Of a stretch of 64,000 bases of DNA, positions 1-19,965 are shown piece after piece. How positions within the stretch are numbered: the stretch's first letter is position 1; each line of letters starts with the position of its first letter. Source of the DNA: Oasisia sp. SBJ-2009 (taxonomy: Eukaryota; Annelida; Polychaeta; Sabellida; Siboglinidae); NCBI GenBank assembly GCA_964017155.1, contig OZ024856.1, positions 36,986,294 through 37,050,293 on the forward strand. Direction: 5' to 3'. Under the pieces are notes generated by a model. That model ran no database searches. It was not told the DNA's origin and saw nothing but the letters and a program-made list of their open reading frames with translations. Position numbers and translations under genes: made by a program.

Positions 1-670
1 TGTAATTCGCTGAGCAGCGTGTTATTGACAAAGTGCCTACTGTGGACTCAATTTGTGCAAGTTTTGCATCAGATTTGTTGTATTATAATTTGGCTTAGTT
101 GAATGTGTTCCTGTTGTGTCCTGGTGAAACGAAGTCTTATATTAGGCTTGTTTGGGTTATACATGATCAATAAATGGCTGGACACAGTACAGCAGCAGCA
201 GCTTCATTTGTGTTGTTTTATTAGAGGCTTTTCATATGTGTACCCTCTGGAATCAAAGGAAGCTCAGTTTGGCCTAAAGAGACAAAGTTCTTGAATAGAA
301 AACCTACACACTAAATGACATCAGGATTGAAGATGGACCTGCACGTTTTGCCTTCTTTTTGATTGATTTGGCATGAAATGCCTTCTAAAAATTAATTGTT
401 TTGAATTAGTCTGGCATTTAGTGTCAGATGAACTTGTATAGTTGGCATTAAGATTAAACCTGGACCCCAGATGTACCTGTGTTGTCCAGATAAGATTTAG
501 AGCACAAACATGGCAGTGTTTGTAAAATGGCTTTAGTTCGCCCAGTACACATTTGGTGCGCTGTAAAGCCCATGTATTGCCCAATAAGCCGCTGAGCTGC
601 CCTGACTATAGCAGTGACTGCTGTCACATGGAAGTTGGAAGATGAAAGGAAGCTAAGGCAGGAAGAGGAG

Positions 671-750
671 GCTGAGAGGGGCTTGGAGTAGCTGAGAGGG
701 GCTTGGAGTAGCTGAGAGGGGCTTGGAGTAGCTGAGAGGGGCTTGGAGTA
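671..750. repeat. 20-bp tandem repeat, 4 perfect copies
   Basis: The unit gctgagaggggcttggagta is repeated four times without change at 671-690, 691-710, 711-730 and 731-750, and a degenerate start of another copy follows. Perfect identity suggests recent expansion. Confidence 0.97.
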
Positions 751-1429
751 GCTGAAACAACTGAACAAAGTCTGAGTAGGAATCTACAGTGTGATGACAG
801 TCACCAGAATGGTTCCAGTCTTTCTGTTCATTTCACTCCCAGTTTACATTTTTTTACCAGCAGTGTTTTGATCACTATCAGCAAACAACATATACACTAG
901 ATTGTGATACAGCAGTGACTTAGACAGTGTACTCACTATTGTGGGGCTGCAGTTTGGCTGCAATCAAGAAGTAATTAGTCTGACAGTAAACAAAATGTTA
1001 CAAGAACAGAAAGGTAAATCAACCGCAAAATAAGTAAAAACGTTACTGATCTGTTCCTATGTGATGTGGAACGCTGTACACATAGTTATCTTGTAATCCA
1101 CACGTAATGCTCTGTTACATGTATTATTTGTTAAATTACTTCATTCACATTCATATATGGTTATAAAATTATTACGGAGGTAATGAGAAACCCAAACTGT
1201 GGTGGATGTTGTCTTTTTAACTCATGGTGTGTGTAGTACTGAGACCTTTTAGCTGTTGCTTCTTGTCATAGTTAATTTGCAACACACGCGTGGCTACTCT
1301 GATGTATCCAGGCAGAGACGGCGGGAAGTGAACAAGTGCTTGTACTGTACTTTGATGGTTGTATGTACTCGGTTAATCCAGCTAAAACCCTCAATTAAAT
1401 ACATCCTCAGCAACCAACATTTCCTGTTC

Positions 1430-1653
1430 TATTTTTGCTCTCTGTTTTACTCATTCGCTCACTCACTCATTCATTATTTATCGCTCCCACAAACTCTCAT
1501 TTTCTCTCAATCTTCCATTTCCTCCCACATACTCACTCACTGTCTGTCTCACTTAGTTTCACTCCCACAGCCCCACTCTCCTGTGTTCTCGAGCACTGTC
1601 TCAGTTTCCCTGCTCTCCCATTCTCATTCACACTCTTTTTGTCTATATTTGTT

Positions 1654-1711
<58 letters not shown>

Positions 1712-1985
1712 CTCTCCTCACTGCCTCTGTCCAGTTTCCCACCTTCTGTATTTCTCTCATTCATTTTCACTGCCATCCTCTCCCTTTCATTTGCTCTCAG
1801 TTTCCCAACTTCAGTCTCACCTCTTCCCATCTCCCATACACTGCCTAGTGCTCTTCAGAATCTTTCCCTCCATCTCATTCTTTATTCCCCCTCTTACTCC
1901 CTCCCTCCTTGTCTCCTTCATCCTCCCCTCCCTTTATCTTCCCCCTCACTCTCAGTCTCTGCCCCTCTATATCTAATTTCGGACC
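1430..1985. repeat. Polypyrimidine (CT-rich) tract of about 550 bp split by a TA microsatellite
   Basis: The + strand is overwhelmingly C and T, with many (CTCA), (TTCA) and CCCTC words. A (TA)n run interrupts it at 1657-1706. Long Ser/Leu/Pro/His reading frames here reflect base composition, not coding. Confidence 0.85.
1657..1706. repeat. (TA)n microsatellite
   Basis: About 25 uninterrupted TA dinucleotides. Confidence 0.98.
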
Positions 1986-2813
1986 CATAACATTTCCTTC
2001 AATCCTTCCTTCTGTTACCCTGTGGGAATATTCCTCTTAATGTTGTTGTCAGTATCATGGCACGGAAAACAAACACTTGTCCCCACATGTCCCACAAGTT
2101 AGTTTCGGGGATTAAGTATCCCTATTAATTTCATGCTCATTTTCCATCTCACTGCATATGGATGCAGTGAAACCTTAGGCTGCTGGGACTGCAGACCAAC
2201 AAACCACCTGGAGGGACGCACATGGCCACAATTTAGCACAATTGGAGTGAAGCCACTGGTCTGAAACATATACGGAGACAACAATTGCCAAACAAACACA
2301 TCATATTTTATGGTGCAGAACCCGCAGGCATCTCTTTCTCTACCACTTCCATTTTTGTGAATTATTAATTTTTATTTTGGCAGCAAATGTAATGAAGCAT
2401 GTTTTCTGAATGACGCCCCACTGCTCAGACGAGTGAATTGAGATTAACAGGACATTTGTATTTGAATGATTTAGATGGTTCATTTGTTTGCCACTCCAAT
2501 TGTCCAATATGCGGCGAGATGTTATTTTAATCCAACACACAGATCTAGAAAACCCATCATGCAGAGAGAGAGAGAAACGAATTTCAGAATTTGAGAGGCT
2601 TAGCTAATGTGCATCGGGAAAGCGACCTGCTGTATGAAATCCTGGATCTGGTTGTATTCATTGCTGTGATGAGGTTGGCAGATTATCCACTACAGATGTG
2701 TTAAGTAGAAGTAAATAATGCAGTATGTGACCAACAGTGCCCAGTGGCTTGTAGTCAGACTGCCAGCTATCCCAACAGTTGACTTCACCAGCTATCTGTG
2801 GGAGGAATGTCCC

Positions 2814-3077
2814 CTGAACATGGCCCACTGCTGGTCCCTGAACATGGCCCACTGCTGGTCCCTGAACATGGCCCACTGCTGGTCTCTGAACATGGCCCAC
2901 TGCTGGTCCCTGAACATGGCCCACTGCTGGTCCCTGAACATGGCCCACTGCTGGTCTCTGAACATGGCCCACTGCTGGTCCCTGAACATGGCCCACTGCT
3001 GGTCCCTGAACATGGCCCACTGCTGGTCTCTGAACATGGCCCACTGCTGGTCCCTGAGCATGGCCCACTGCTGGTCT
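2814..3077. repeat. 24-bp minisatellite, 11 copies, with a 72-bp higher-order period
   Basis: The unit is ctgaacatggcccactgctg plus gtcc. Most copies end gtccctg, but about every third copy ends gtctctg, so the variants run in blocks of three (72 bp). As 24 is a multiple of three, several frames stay open. I do not regard these as genes. Confidence 0.95.
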
Positions 3078-6000
3078 CGGCTGATCAGTCTTGACAACAG
3101 CTGCTGCACTCACATGTACGACACCACACCATTGGGCGGATTCCAAAAGTTCAAATTCGGATAGCACAGGATTTGTTATTGTTGCCGTGTTTAGGGACTT
3201 GTTTTTCCTCCCGACTAACATGTTTAGATAGGCTGGGTTTTTATGTTTGACATTTTTCAATGTCTCAGCATGCCACGTGTTTGTGCTTTGTAGAGCTGTT
3301 TTTTTCTTGAGTATGGTGACATTTGAATCCAGGATCTATGTCACAGCAGCTGTAAGAAGTAAGAACAGCAATGTAGTAGAACCTCGTCAGATGGGAGAAG
3401 GTTGGGACTTCAAGTTGTATCCAGACTACACCTTGCACACCAAGAATATATTGCTGATAACAGAAATTGCAGATGTTCATCCCCAAAGTGGCATTCCACG
3501 AGTTCTGTTTTAGCAACGACACTGACCTCCACAATGTACAGGCTAGGCAGATCTGTCAGATGCTGACTGTTTTTGTTGCATTCTTAAGGCTGGCCACAGC
3601 TGGATGAACTAATGGGCGTGTATGTGTGTGGCAAATGGCGATGTCCTCTTTGTGTGTGGGAACAGTTAAACAGAGGATTAAAACTGTTAACACCATGCAC
3701 CATGAAACAAGGAAACCAGTCAGTTAAAATGGAAGTTAGCTAGAAAGGTAAGTATTATCATTATTATTAGCAACAGATTTTTAATTCAGACATCATTCAT
3801 CATCATCATTTAGCAGTGTTTCCATCCTCTGCTGGGTTTGCCATCCTCCCAGTTCTCTTCCACCAACGGGTACAGTCCTGAGCATCCCATGAGTTGATAT
3901 CCATCAGACTCAAGACCGACGCATAACACAATGAAGCAGCATTCATTACAAAGCATGATCTCGATGTTTAGCAACTTGAAAAGCTCAATGCTGCCATCTG
4001 GTGACAGTAACTGGCAGCGATACAGTTCTCGCCTCATGTTTGACTGCTAGTGTGATGTTGTCACCTCATGAGCTGTGGGTGACACATTGATCAGAGGCCA
4101 CTGTGACATCAGCTGGAGGTGTGCTGATACAGGCTCATCTTGTCACTCTATCAGTCACATGTGTTGACAAGATGGACACTTGTTTGTCAATCTGTCCTGG
4201 ACACAGCCATAACATGTTTGAAGTCACCCCCTGTAGTCATGATGTGTTTCATGTCCTCTCACATTCACCCTCCACCCCACTGCCCACCCCAGGACACTGG
4301 ACACTGCAGTAGTTAGCTGCCCTATCAGTATGGAATCATAATATTGTACATTAGAATGTGTCTAAATGTCTTAGTTCTTATCAAGCATTGGCTGATGCCT
4401 ATCATAAATAAGCACTTGCATAACTTCAAGTTCTTTGTATCTTCAGTTCATAAAAAAGATAAGCTTCCTGATTTTACAGATTTCTAAAAACAAGGACCCT
4501 CAAATCACATAACGGAAAAGGAAGTGTTAATATTTAATATTGTATAGTAGTACTAATGAGTAATAGTAGTGATTTTGTGTATGTCACAAGATGTGATAGA
4601 TTATTTGATGACCAGTTTTTTTTAACATCACCAGGGCTTGCCAATAGTAAGACTAATGGAAAGACTGACACTTCCACAATTTGATGTTTTGATCATTCAT
4701 TTATAGATATATCTACACCGTCTGTTGTACATTTCTTGGCCCACCATTTCCTACTGCTCACACTGAGGTTATCTGCAACGGCAGTTAAATTTTCACACAT
4801 GATTTTACACATGCATGTATCCTAATATCACAGCTCAGTATTGGCAGATGTCCACCTGTCTAAGCCGATACATATTTCATGTTCGCCTGTTGCACAATGT
4901 TCACGCTTGAGCGAACATGGTCCTGTGATATGTGGAGCAAACAGATGGTGGCTGAGGGTACATAGCAGCTGGGTATCATGGAGACCCTGGATAGGGTGAT
5001 CTATGATGTTTATAGGGGTAAACACTAATGAGGTGTGAACTGTTGTCTACAGAAGACTCACATGACTGAGTAGGTGTCTCCCAGCTATGGTCATTGTTTA
5101 GCTCTACATCAACATGTCAGGTGTAGAATCTTTAAATGGTTTCATTTACTCCATTACAGTGTACACTGTATATGTAGTGTAGGTGTTAGAACTAATAGTA
5201 CCATCCAGACTGTCTACATTGATGTGGCTGTCGGCCAACTTGTTTCTTCTGATGGACATGCGTGGCCGATTCCTCCGAGTTGTTTCTTCTCCTGCTCGAC
5301 ATGCATGGCCGATTTCTGCAGAAGTGTGGCACTTGGAGAGATGATTGCGTGGCTCCTGTTATCAGTGCCACATCAGCACTTGGGTCTAACCCTGCATTAC
5401 TGCTGATTAAATTGGCAGTTTGTAGGAACGCTATGATTATATCGAAATGTTTTGTTATTGGAGTTTTTAGGTGCAGTGTGTCGGTTGCCACTGTATTATA
5501 GAGCGGTTGAATTTGTACCTTTCTAAAACCACAATTACAGTTATTTAGCCAGAATCATAACGTGACTGGGTTGCATAAGTTATGTGTTCCTTTGTGGCTG
5601 GTGTTTGTGGGCGGAACCCAGGAAATGTGGGAAGGAAATGACTCAGAAGGTTAATCAAAGTTAATCAAGGTTCCTGTCCAAAACCAAGGGATCTAGACGG
5701 TTGTGGACAAAGAAACCATTGCCATAGCAAGAGCCTGACAGTTTTTCCACAATACAGATTGGCACTTCTAAGAACAACCCCCACTGTTAATTTTTGCAGC
5801 GACACAGATATATTTAAGCGAAATATATTCCAACAATGTATGTAAAAAGAAAGAAATCCTAAATTGTGAACACTGTTTATGCAGACGCCTACAGAATACC
5901 TCATATTTCAATACCCAAATTACTACAAAAAGTAACTCTGGCATCCATTATTAGATACATGAGAACTGAAATCAGACTCAAGATATAATCTGAATACTTG

Positions 6001-6496
6001 TATCAGTTTGAACCACTGAGTCTCTGACATTTGTTGTTTATTCTGTGTGTAGATGTTGGGAATGAGTAACATATTAAACAAATACCTGATGTAGATATCT
6101 CCATGGTAGACTCTGCTACAGTTATAATCATGTGGATATTGACCCATAAATCCCTGATATGAAGCACTGACAACTAGCCACAGTGCTGTAGGTAAGATGG
6201 CACTTAGGTGTACTGTACTGGTGCCAGGATTTCAGACCTGGTGGTCCACTAGATAAGCACAGTAAAAAGGAAATAGCACCGTGTTTAGATTGGCAGTCCT
6301 GTATTTGTATGTGACTGCTCACAGGGGGTCTGGACTCCAGTGGTTACCTCAGTGTGTGCTCCAGGTAGACAGGGTATAGGAGGGTATAGGCAACGTAGAG
6401 CAGTAGAACAATCTCTGTATAGTTTTTATTTGGATGTTGAAATATTCCCATAATAATTGGCTTTGTATGCCAAATAGAAGGGATATTATAAGTGGG

Positions 6497-6497
<1 letters not shown>

Positions 6498-6591
<94 letters not shown>

Positions 6592-6604
6592 GTCAGAATC
6601 ATAT
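6498..6604. repeat. Two (TA)n runs with flanking inverted repeat
   Basis: TA runs at about 6498-6544 and 6552-6590 are separated by atatgattctga (6541-6552). Its reverse complement tcagaatcatat lies at 6593-6604. The arrangement could extrude as a cruciform. Confidence 0.9.
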
Positions 6605-7938
6605 GTTGTGCCAAACCCCGCCCCATTGAGGGTAAGCCAGTTCTCCAGTGGGTGGACCCTCCAGTGTAAGGGCAAACATTGACATTAACCATGTTACACA
6701 TCAGTGGTTGTGGGGCTGATAGGGAGAGAGGGCGGATTAATTAGATGTTGGGTGAGATAAGAGGAACATTGGCCAAGTGAAGGGACAGGTGTAGATGGTT
6801 GGACTCATGCAGGTAGAATGAGATGACTGGACAGTGACACCTGGGAGGACATGCACTTACATTACTTAGCATATCAGTATATAAATTTTAGGGTGGGCCA
6901 GCCAGACCTCCCAAAATCCTCTACGTCCCACCAAGCTAGTTGTTTGCACCTGTCACGGAACTCAGGTGTGTTAAATTGCAAGAATTTTCCTATTTGTATT
7001 CAGCGTTAATTTTGAGTAGGTGTGCAAAAGTTGCTGTAACTGCAGTTAAACTTAATAAGTCTGCAATGACTCATCTTAAGTGTTATTGCTGGTCCCCAGT
7101 GACCACTGGAGTGGTCATTCGTGTGTCCTCCACTGTGGCATTGTAATGTGTTTTGTGCTGAGTTGAAAAAGTATTGGCCACAGTGACAATGGAGAGGTAT
7201 TACTTTCCAGTCTGGTGCAAGCGAGAGTGCTGGGTCTGGATGTAATGCGTGTGAACATCCTGGCACCATGTTGTGTCTTGTGTAAAGGAAAGGCACCCAG
7301 CCAGTTGTATCAATATCTGCTACTCACTGGCAGATACTTAGCACATCCATTATGCTCTCAGTGAGTTAAGCCACTGGATCAATTAGACATGGACTTAATT
7401 CTCACACACAATAACAACTTTGGGAATGCTGCATGCTTGGCTGGGTCTCCTTGGATGACTCCATTCAACATTGATATAATTGGGCATGATCTAACTGAGA
7501 TGGTTGGGTATGTGTGAGGGTGATTTATGTGTGAGAGTGCAAGGTATCAATTGTAGATCAACATCTGATTAAATGATGTCTAACATAATTATGTTGAAAT
7601 TGCGGTTGTGGAAAAATATTGTGTGATTATTATAAAAGTTAGGGTTTATTGCCATGTAGTAATGTGCTACTGTGTTGAAATGTTATGATCCTGAATCCAT
7701 CCAATGAAAACAGGCAAGGTGGCAAGGACAACATTTTCCAAGTTATGGAACTAGAAAAAATTAACCCAAAATCTAAAACCAGGCCTCTGTTGACCAGCCA
7801 ATGTTCTTCTGGTGTCTGACAAAACGACACTGATGTAGCTAAAACATAGATATCCTGCCCTTCATAAGCAAATCATATGTAGATGAAGTATGTGTGATTG
7901 CTAACAGAGTTCTGACGACTGTTTGTTTGTGTCTGCAG

Positions 7939-14193
<6,255 letters not shown>

Positions 14194-16155
14194 AATGTGA
14201 ACTCAGCACAAGGATTTAGAAAAGATGTGGTCAGGACTGAAGTAGCGTTGGTCAGCGGAGTGTAAGATGTGTGTTTCTGGGTCCAAAGTGTACATGTGCT
14301 GCGTAGCTTTGTATCCAATAGTAATTTTTACTTGCTGAAATCTGACAGATCCCAAGGGTTTGGATGAGACAAGTTGTTTGTAAATTACAGTCAGTAAAAA
14401 CTGAGTTTTGTACCTGACACGTATGTACAGCACAGCACAGCACAAAACACTTCCATTCAGTCATAGACTTGTGCACAGTGTGCCAGTGCCTAGATATGCA
14501 GACTTTGAGAATGCAGAATAAATCACATATCTTGGGTGCTTATTGAAGTTTTTGCAGTGCAGTATTTCAAAACCAACAGATCACCAAAATGACACTCTGG
14601 CTGTAGGCACATAAATGAATATTACAACTTGCACTGTTTGCATGAGCGTCATCATATTTGCACTTCTGATGACAATAAAACATACTGTGAATTTCAGACA
14701 TTGCATGGTACATTAAATGTTCTAGATGGGTTTTAAACTTTTATAACTCGGCTAAGCTCATAAGGTGTTGATTTATGTATTGTGTTACTCTCAATATATT
14801 TTCTTGCCAGTTATAAGAATGTTATCAAAGAAACAGTAAGAGTTTATCAAACACAGTGACAGTCTGCAATAATAATGTAAGAATGAACACTAGAAACTGG
14901 ACACCTAGTAAACACATTGGAAAAACAGTCCTCAAAGCTTTGGAGACAATTTGTAAAACTATTAAACTTAACCTAAATGTTTTATTTATATTTAGTTTTA
15001 AAACTTTTGTCGAGTCTCCAGTGTGTTTGTGTATGGTAAATATATTCAGTTAATTACCAGATGTTTACAGTAAATGCAAAATGTTTTTTAAATGAATACC
15101 CTTCAATCAGCCAGTACAAGCAATTAGTTACAGGTCTTCATTAGTTATTCTTTCTTGAGAGAATGTGTTTGTTCTTGCTGTACATGGGGTGAATATTTCA
15201 ACAGGTTGTCGATAATTTAACTTGTGCATAGATTTCAGCAACAAACCAGGATTGTGCTGAATAATTTCAGCCATGAACACACATGTTGAGGTTTTACCCA
15301 ATGTTGTGGATATTTAGTGTGTTGTGTTGTGTTTTGCTTTAAGCAGTCAACTGTGACCATGTCCAAACTGCGAAATGCACTGGTGCACGCAGTTGTAATT
15401 GCGCATTCTTGTTCACTATAAATTAATTTATTTCCTCAAGTGCTTACTTCAGCGTGTGCATTTACCTTACACCCTGCTTGACGTGACCACAGTTCTCGTG
15501 TTGCAACAATGATCAAAGATCTTTTATTTTATTGTTTTGTTTGTACATACTAGGTTGAAATTAATTATTGATTATTTAAGTGCTACCTGTGTCTGAGTTT
15601 TGAGGTAGATCAGCTTTATCTTGCACTTGTTATGCGACATTGAATGTGGCGTGTTGGTTTTAGTTACTCTGTGAGTTGAGACAACTAACAAGGCGCACTG
15701 TGAACAGTGATTGTGTTGCCACTGCATTGCACAGATCACGTCTGGGAATTGTATGTAAAATATAAAATGTTGAACCTTTGTAAATAGCAATATAGCTTGG
15801 TGAAAACACGCTTCAAACTGCACCTGTATATAGACATTTGACCACGGAAGAGATAGTGCGGTTTACTTACCAAAGCAGTTGATGGAAACGTTTGGTGTTT
15901 GCCTTGTAGAGTCGGATAGTTATCACTTTGTCAGTCCAAGCCACAGGCAGCGTTAGTCGACAAGCATAGGATGAGTGGATTATTGTTAATGCTGTAGTTT
16001 AGGGATGATCTGTTTCCGAGGTAATCTGATGATATAATGAAGACACGCTTGCTTCTTGGTGTGAGAGTTCACTGGTGTTTGACATGGAGAGATGTTTGTG
16101 AATGCTTGATATCACTTATTTATGTATAATAAAGAGATATGATTCAAGTCTGTTG
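14194..16155 (+). other. Probable TRIM9-like 3'UTR with three AATAAA signals
   Basis: No other gene is seen here. Canonical AATAAA hexamers on the + strand lie at 14517-14522, 14674-14679 and 16128-16133. The last is followed by a T/GT-rich stretch suitable for cleavage. Short or long 3'UTR forms are both possible; no cDNA evidence is available from the sequence alone. Confidence 0.5.
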
Positions 16156-19100
16156 TTTGTGCAGTTTTTATGCAGGTAAATTTGCCTCAAAGGACTACAA
16201 ACAACAGATAGTTGTTGAACATGTAACGTTGAACCTAATATCAGGACAGTCGTGTTTTAAGGACAGAATACTGGTTGGTGAAAACGTGGGTGTTTCGCCA
16301 TGTTTGTAAGCTTCCTGAAAATGGTTTGCTCACGTGACACGTATACCTAACCATCAGTAAGCATCTCAAGTTGATTGCCCTCATTTCTGTATTGCCCTCA
16401 TTTCTGTAAACATCCAAAATTCTCCCTTTGACATTTTAGTAAAATGCAATCCAATTCCTCACTCATATTACCAGATAACCTAGCAAGACGTGTTCAAAGT
16501 TTAACAAGATTGCCACCAAGAATTAATAATAGATGGCAAGTGGAAAAGGAAGCCTTTTAGCAGTTACTGAGAGTACAACCTTTTATGTAAGTGCTCTGCA
16601 GTGTGTGGATTAAATTTTTAATCACTACTAGCACCCACACAATCGGCAAATGATCTGTTCCATTTATTTACAGTCCAAATTTCACTAGTTCAAAAGCCCA
16701 ACACAGAAGCATATAGCACTAATAATTGTGGTCTGGCTCAATAAACTGGGTTCCTAGCTAAGGGACTGTATGGAAATATCACCGGAGGTGTTAAACAGGA
16801 AGGTTTGGAGTGGGGCATTCCCCCATAGCATGGCCAGTTTTATACAGGAAACTAAATTAGTCCACATAATGATTGGCATGCTTGACAGCACAGAATCAGC
16901 CTTTCAAATAATTCCTTTATTAAGCTTGATACATTGTCTTTATTAAGAGTGGCAAATAGGGCCGAGAGTTTATACTTATATCAATATTCCTTGATTTTGG
17001 TTGATGAGCATTTTGGGATGTTGTTTTGACTACTGTCCATTATTACGGCCCTTCTTTGTATGCTACAACTGCAGATAAGTTGAATCACATTGTCAAACTG
17101 TCCGAATGTTGATGTAAATACACTGGAAATTTGCAATGTTGCAATATTTTACACTAGATTTCTTTTGGTGGTGTTTTCTGTATATTTACGGTACAATTTA
17201 CTTTTGACACCTAGCAATGTTGACATCTTTGAAGTACGAGCCACTGGCATCTAACATGGCGCAAGTCTGTGTGTTTACTTTTAATGTGCCAACACACTCA
17301 TAAAAACTATCCCGTAGATACTTGCAAATTCCGATGTTTAATGAATTTCAAGCCAATCCAAAATACTTTGTACAAATTATTTATTAAATAAATACAAGTC
17401 ACTTATATATATTATAAAATTGTACATTGATGCATACTTCACGCACCACTGTTTTTACCATTGGTGCTTGGGTAATTGCAAGTGCAACGGAACTATGGAT
17501 ACAATGGTGTTCCTTGGCTGCGGTGAATTCTTAAGACGGTTTCCAATTTCTGAAACAAAGAAATTCTAAATTTTATTCCTGACATTGCAGGTATATATGC
17601 TGTCACCCTGGCAAAATAGGTGTGTTAGTTGACCACACTAGCTGTGGCATTCACTCCATGCTACATACGTAAGTTCTCTAAACACTGGTATTTAATCTTT
17701 TTTATAGTGTAAACGTGCCAGTTATCGGAGAGTACTATCTAGTAATCATTTCATCTTACAAATTCCAATAAAATGATAAGAGAATACCTCTAATGACAAG
17801 TTTAGCATTGCTTCTTTATTTCTACACATTGGTGTTGCCGCCTGGTGAATAAATGATGTCTCAATGATGTCCAAATCCCCTTTATTTGCCTCATAACTGG
17901 CCCATTTACTCTCCAGCTTACCCCAGTGTCAGAGTGTTGAACCACATCTTATCAAACTGACAGTCATCACAGCTACTACACTGTGAGCCCTGCATGATAC
18001 AACATGAGCAGTCCTGTGATTGTTCCTCTGTAACCGGTCCTGCCGTGGGAAACTATACACATCTATTCCAATGACATGCCAGAGCATATGCATCAGAACT
18101 GGATGGTTGACCCCCCAGTATTTGTGGAGTGATTGGAGATGGGATCACTCCTCCATATTTAGGGGAGTGGTGTGTATTTTCCTGGTGGAGGCTAAGAAAG
18201 CACTAGCCCCGAATATATACTGGTGGAAGTGTTTTGTTGAGCCCCTTTCATTCTGGCCTCTGAGCATGTGTTGTACTTACATGACTATGTGTGTCAGTAG
18301 ATGTGCACTTTATTATCTCCTTCGTGTCCATACGCCTGCCTCCTGTACAGGTCAAGCTGCAAGCTGTAGTCAAGAATACACCCATTATCTATTCAGTACA
18401 TGAACTTTACGGATTTTGGTCAGTTCACACTGAGAACAAACCATTTCACTAGCATTGCCAAGAGCTCTTAATCCCATAAAAATAATATTAGTGTCACAGT
18501 AATTTGGCAATGGATATTTAATTTGACAATAGTGAAATGGTCTGCTGACAGGTGTATTGTCTAGGTGAGATTGCCTGCAGCTATCTTTATTACCAGACTT
18601 TGTACTTTCATTATTTAATTTCCTGAGAAACTTAATACAGTTACTGAGCATTTGTACTGGACACACACCATGGACAACATCTCTAAATACAATTTATAAT
18701 TGCTTTTTCTCTCCAGAGATTTCTGCCTCGGTATTAAATCATGAAACACTGTTGGCAGTGTACGTACTAATCAACCCACCCACCACCATATAACTACTTT
18801 TTTAACTCTGCAAACATGATATCATACGACTCATATTTACCTACTGAAATCTTTACCTACGTGTTGACAAAACAGTGAAGCAGACCACGTGACTGGAGCT
18901 GGCGTCAGGTTCCACTGACCATCACATCACAGCATTAATATCTACAAGTGCAAAGACAACAGTTCACAGATCTAGCTTCAGTCACTGGTCTAGGAATCCA
19001 CTTACTGCAATGGTCTACACAGTAAACCAAATTTATAGTCCTGGATGTTGTTCCAATACAAAAGCTTACTCTCTCATCCAACAGGTGAACATTCTTTAAG

Positions 19101-19380
19101 AAGAAGAACTTAAAGTAGAAATCATCAAACCAGCTCTGTATATTCAGTACAAAGAGAAATTTGCAGTAAAGAAGATGCACACTGTCAGGTATAGGGGATG
19201 TCAACTAGAATGGGAGTGGTTTCAGCACGGTCTTGTGCATATAAGTCCGTGGTTTCAGGTAGTGTTATCCACAATGGCAGTAGTTTCAGGTGGTACGGGA
19301 GTATTATCGAGAATGGTTTCAGGTGATATGAGAGTGGTCTTGTTTCTGGTTTTATGAGGGGGTCTTATATTACCTGGTTG
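16156..19380. other. Intergenic stretch, no gene seen
   Basis: AT-rich sequence between the TRIM9-like 3'UTR and a minisatellite. No exon-like splice/coding combination or RNA gene was recognised. A short direct repeat, attgccctcatttctgta, occurs twice near 16375-16408. Confidence 0.5.
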
Positions 19381-19417
19381 TACAGGTGGTAAGATGGCAT
19401 GAGAGGGGCATACAGGC

Positions 19418-19965
19418 AGTATCAGATGGTACAGGAAGGAGTATCAGATGGTGTAGAAAGGAGTATCAGATGGTGCAGAAAGGAGTATCAGATGATACAG
19501 AAATTAGTATCAGATGGTGCATGAAGGAGTATCATATGGTACATGAAGGAGTATCAGATAGTACAGGAAGGAGTATCAGATGGTACAGGAAGGAATATCA
19601 GATGGTACAGAATTGAGTATCATATGGTACAGGAAGGAGTATCAGATGGTACAGGAATGAGTATCAGATGGTACAGGAAGGAGTATCAGATGGTACAGGA
19701 AGGAATATCAGATGGTACAGGAATGAGTATCAGATGGTACAGGAAGGAATATCAGATGGTACAGGAAGGAGTATCAGATGGTACAGGAAGGAGTATCAGA
19801 TGGTACAGGAAGGAGTATCAGATGCTACAGGAAGGAGTATCAGATGGTACAGGAATGAGTATCAGATGGTACAGGAATGAGTATCAGATGGTACAGGAAG
19901 GAGTATCAGATGGTACAGGAAGGAGTATCAGATGCTACAAGGAGTATCAGATGGAATGGCAAGTG
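19418..19965. repeat. 22-bp minisatellite, about 25 copies
   Basis: The unit is gtatcagatggtacaggaag plus ga, with scattered substitutions such as ggtgca, gctaca and aatgagt. Three units make 66 nt, so one frame reads as a 22-residue repeat; this is a by-product of the unit length. Confidence 0.95.

Larger units (their letters stand above)
1..7938. other. No supported exon; non-coding sequence with simple repeats
   Basis: I looked for the missing RING and B-box exons of the TRIM9-like gene and found no Cys/His pattern that fits. The stretch contains the repeats listed separately. It is most likely an upstream intron of TRIM9 or intergenic DNA. Confidence 0.5.

Noticed and set aside
1256..1990. 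244-codon Ser/Leu/Pro-rich frame
   Set aside because: Product of the polypyrimidine tract and the TA repeat; no family resemblance.
2814..3077. CRISPR-like regular repeats
   Set aside because: The tandem units have no unique spacers and the host is a eukaryote.
2658..3260. 200-codon minus-strand and 148-codon plus-strand repeat frames
   Set aside because: Both are readings of the 24-bp minisatellite.
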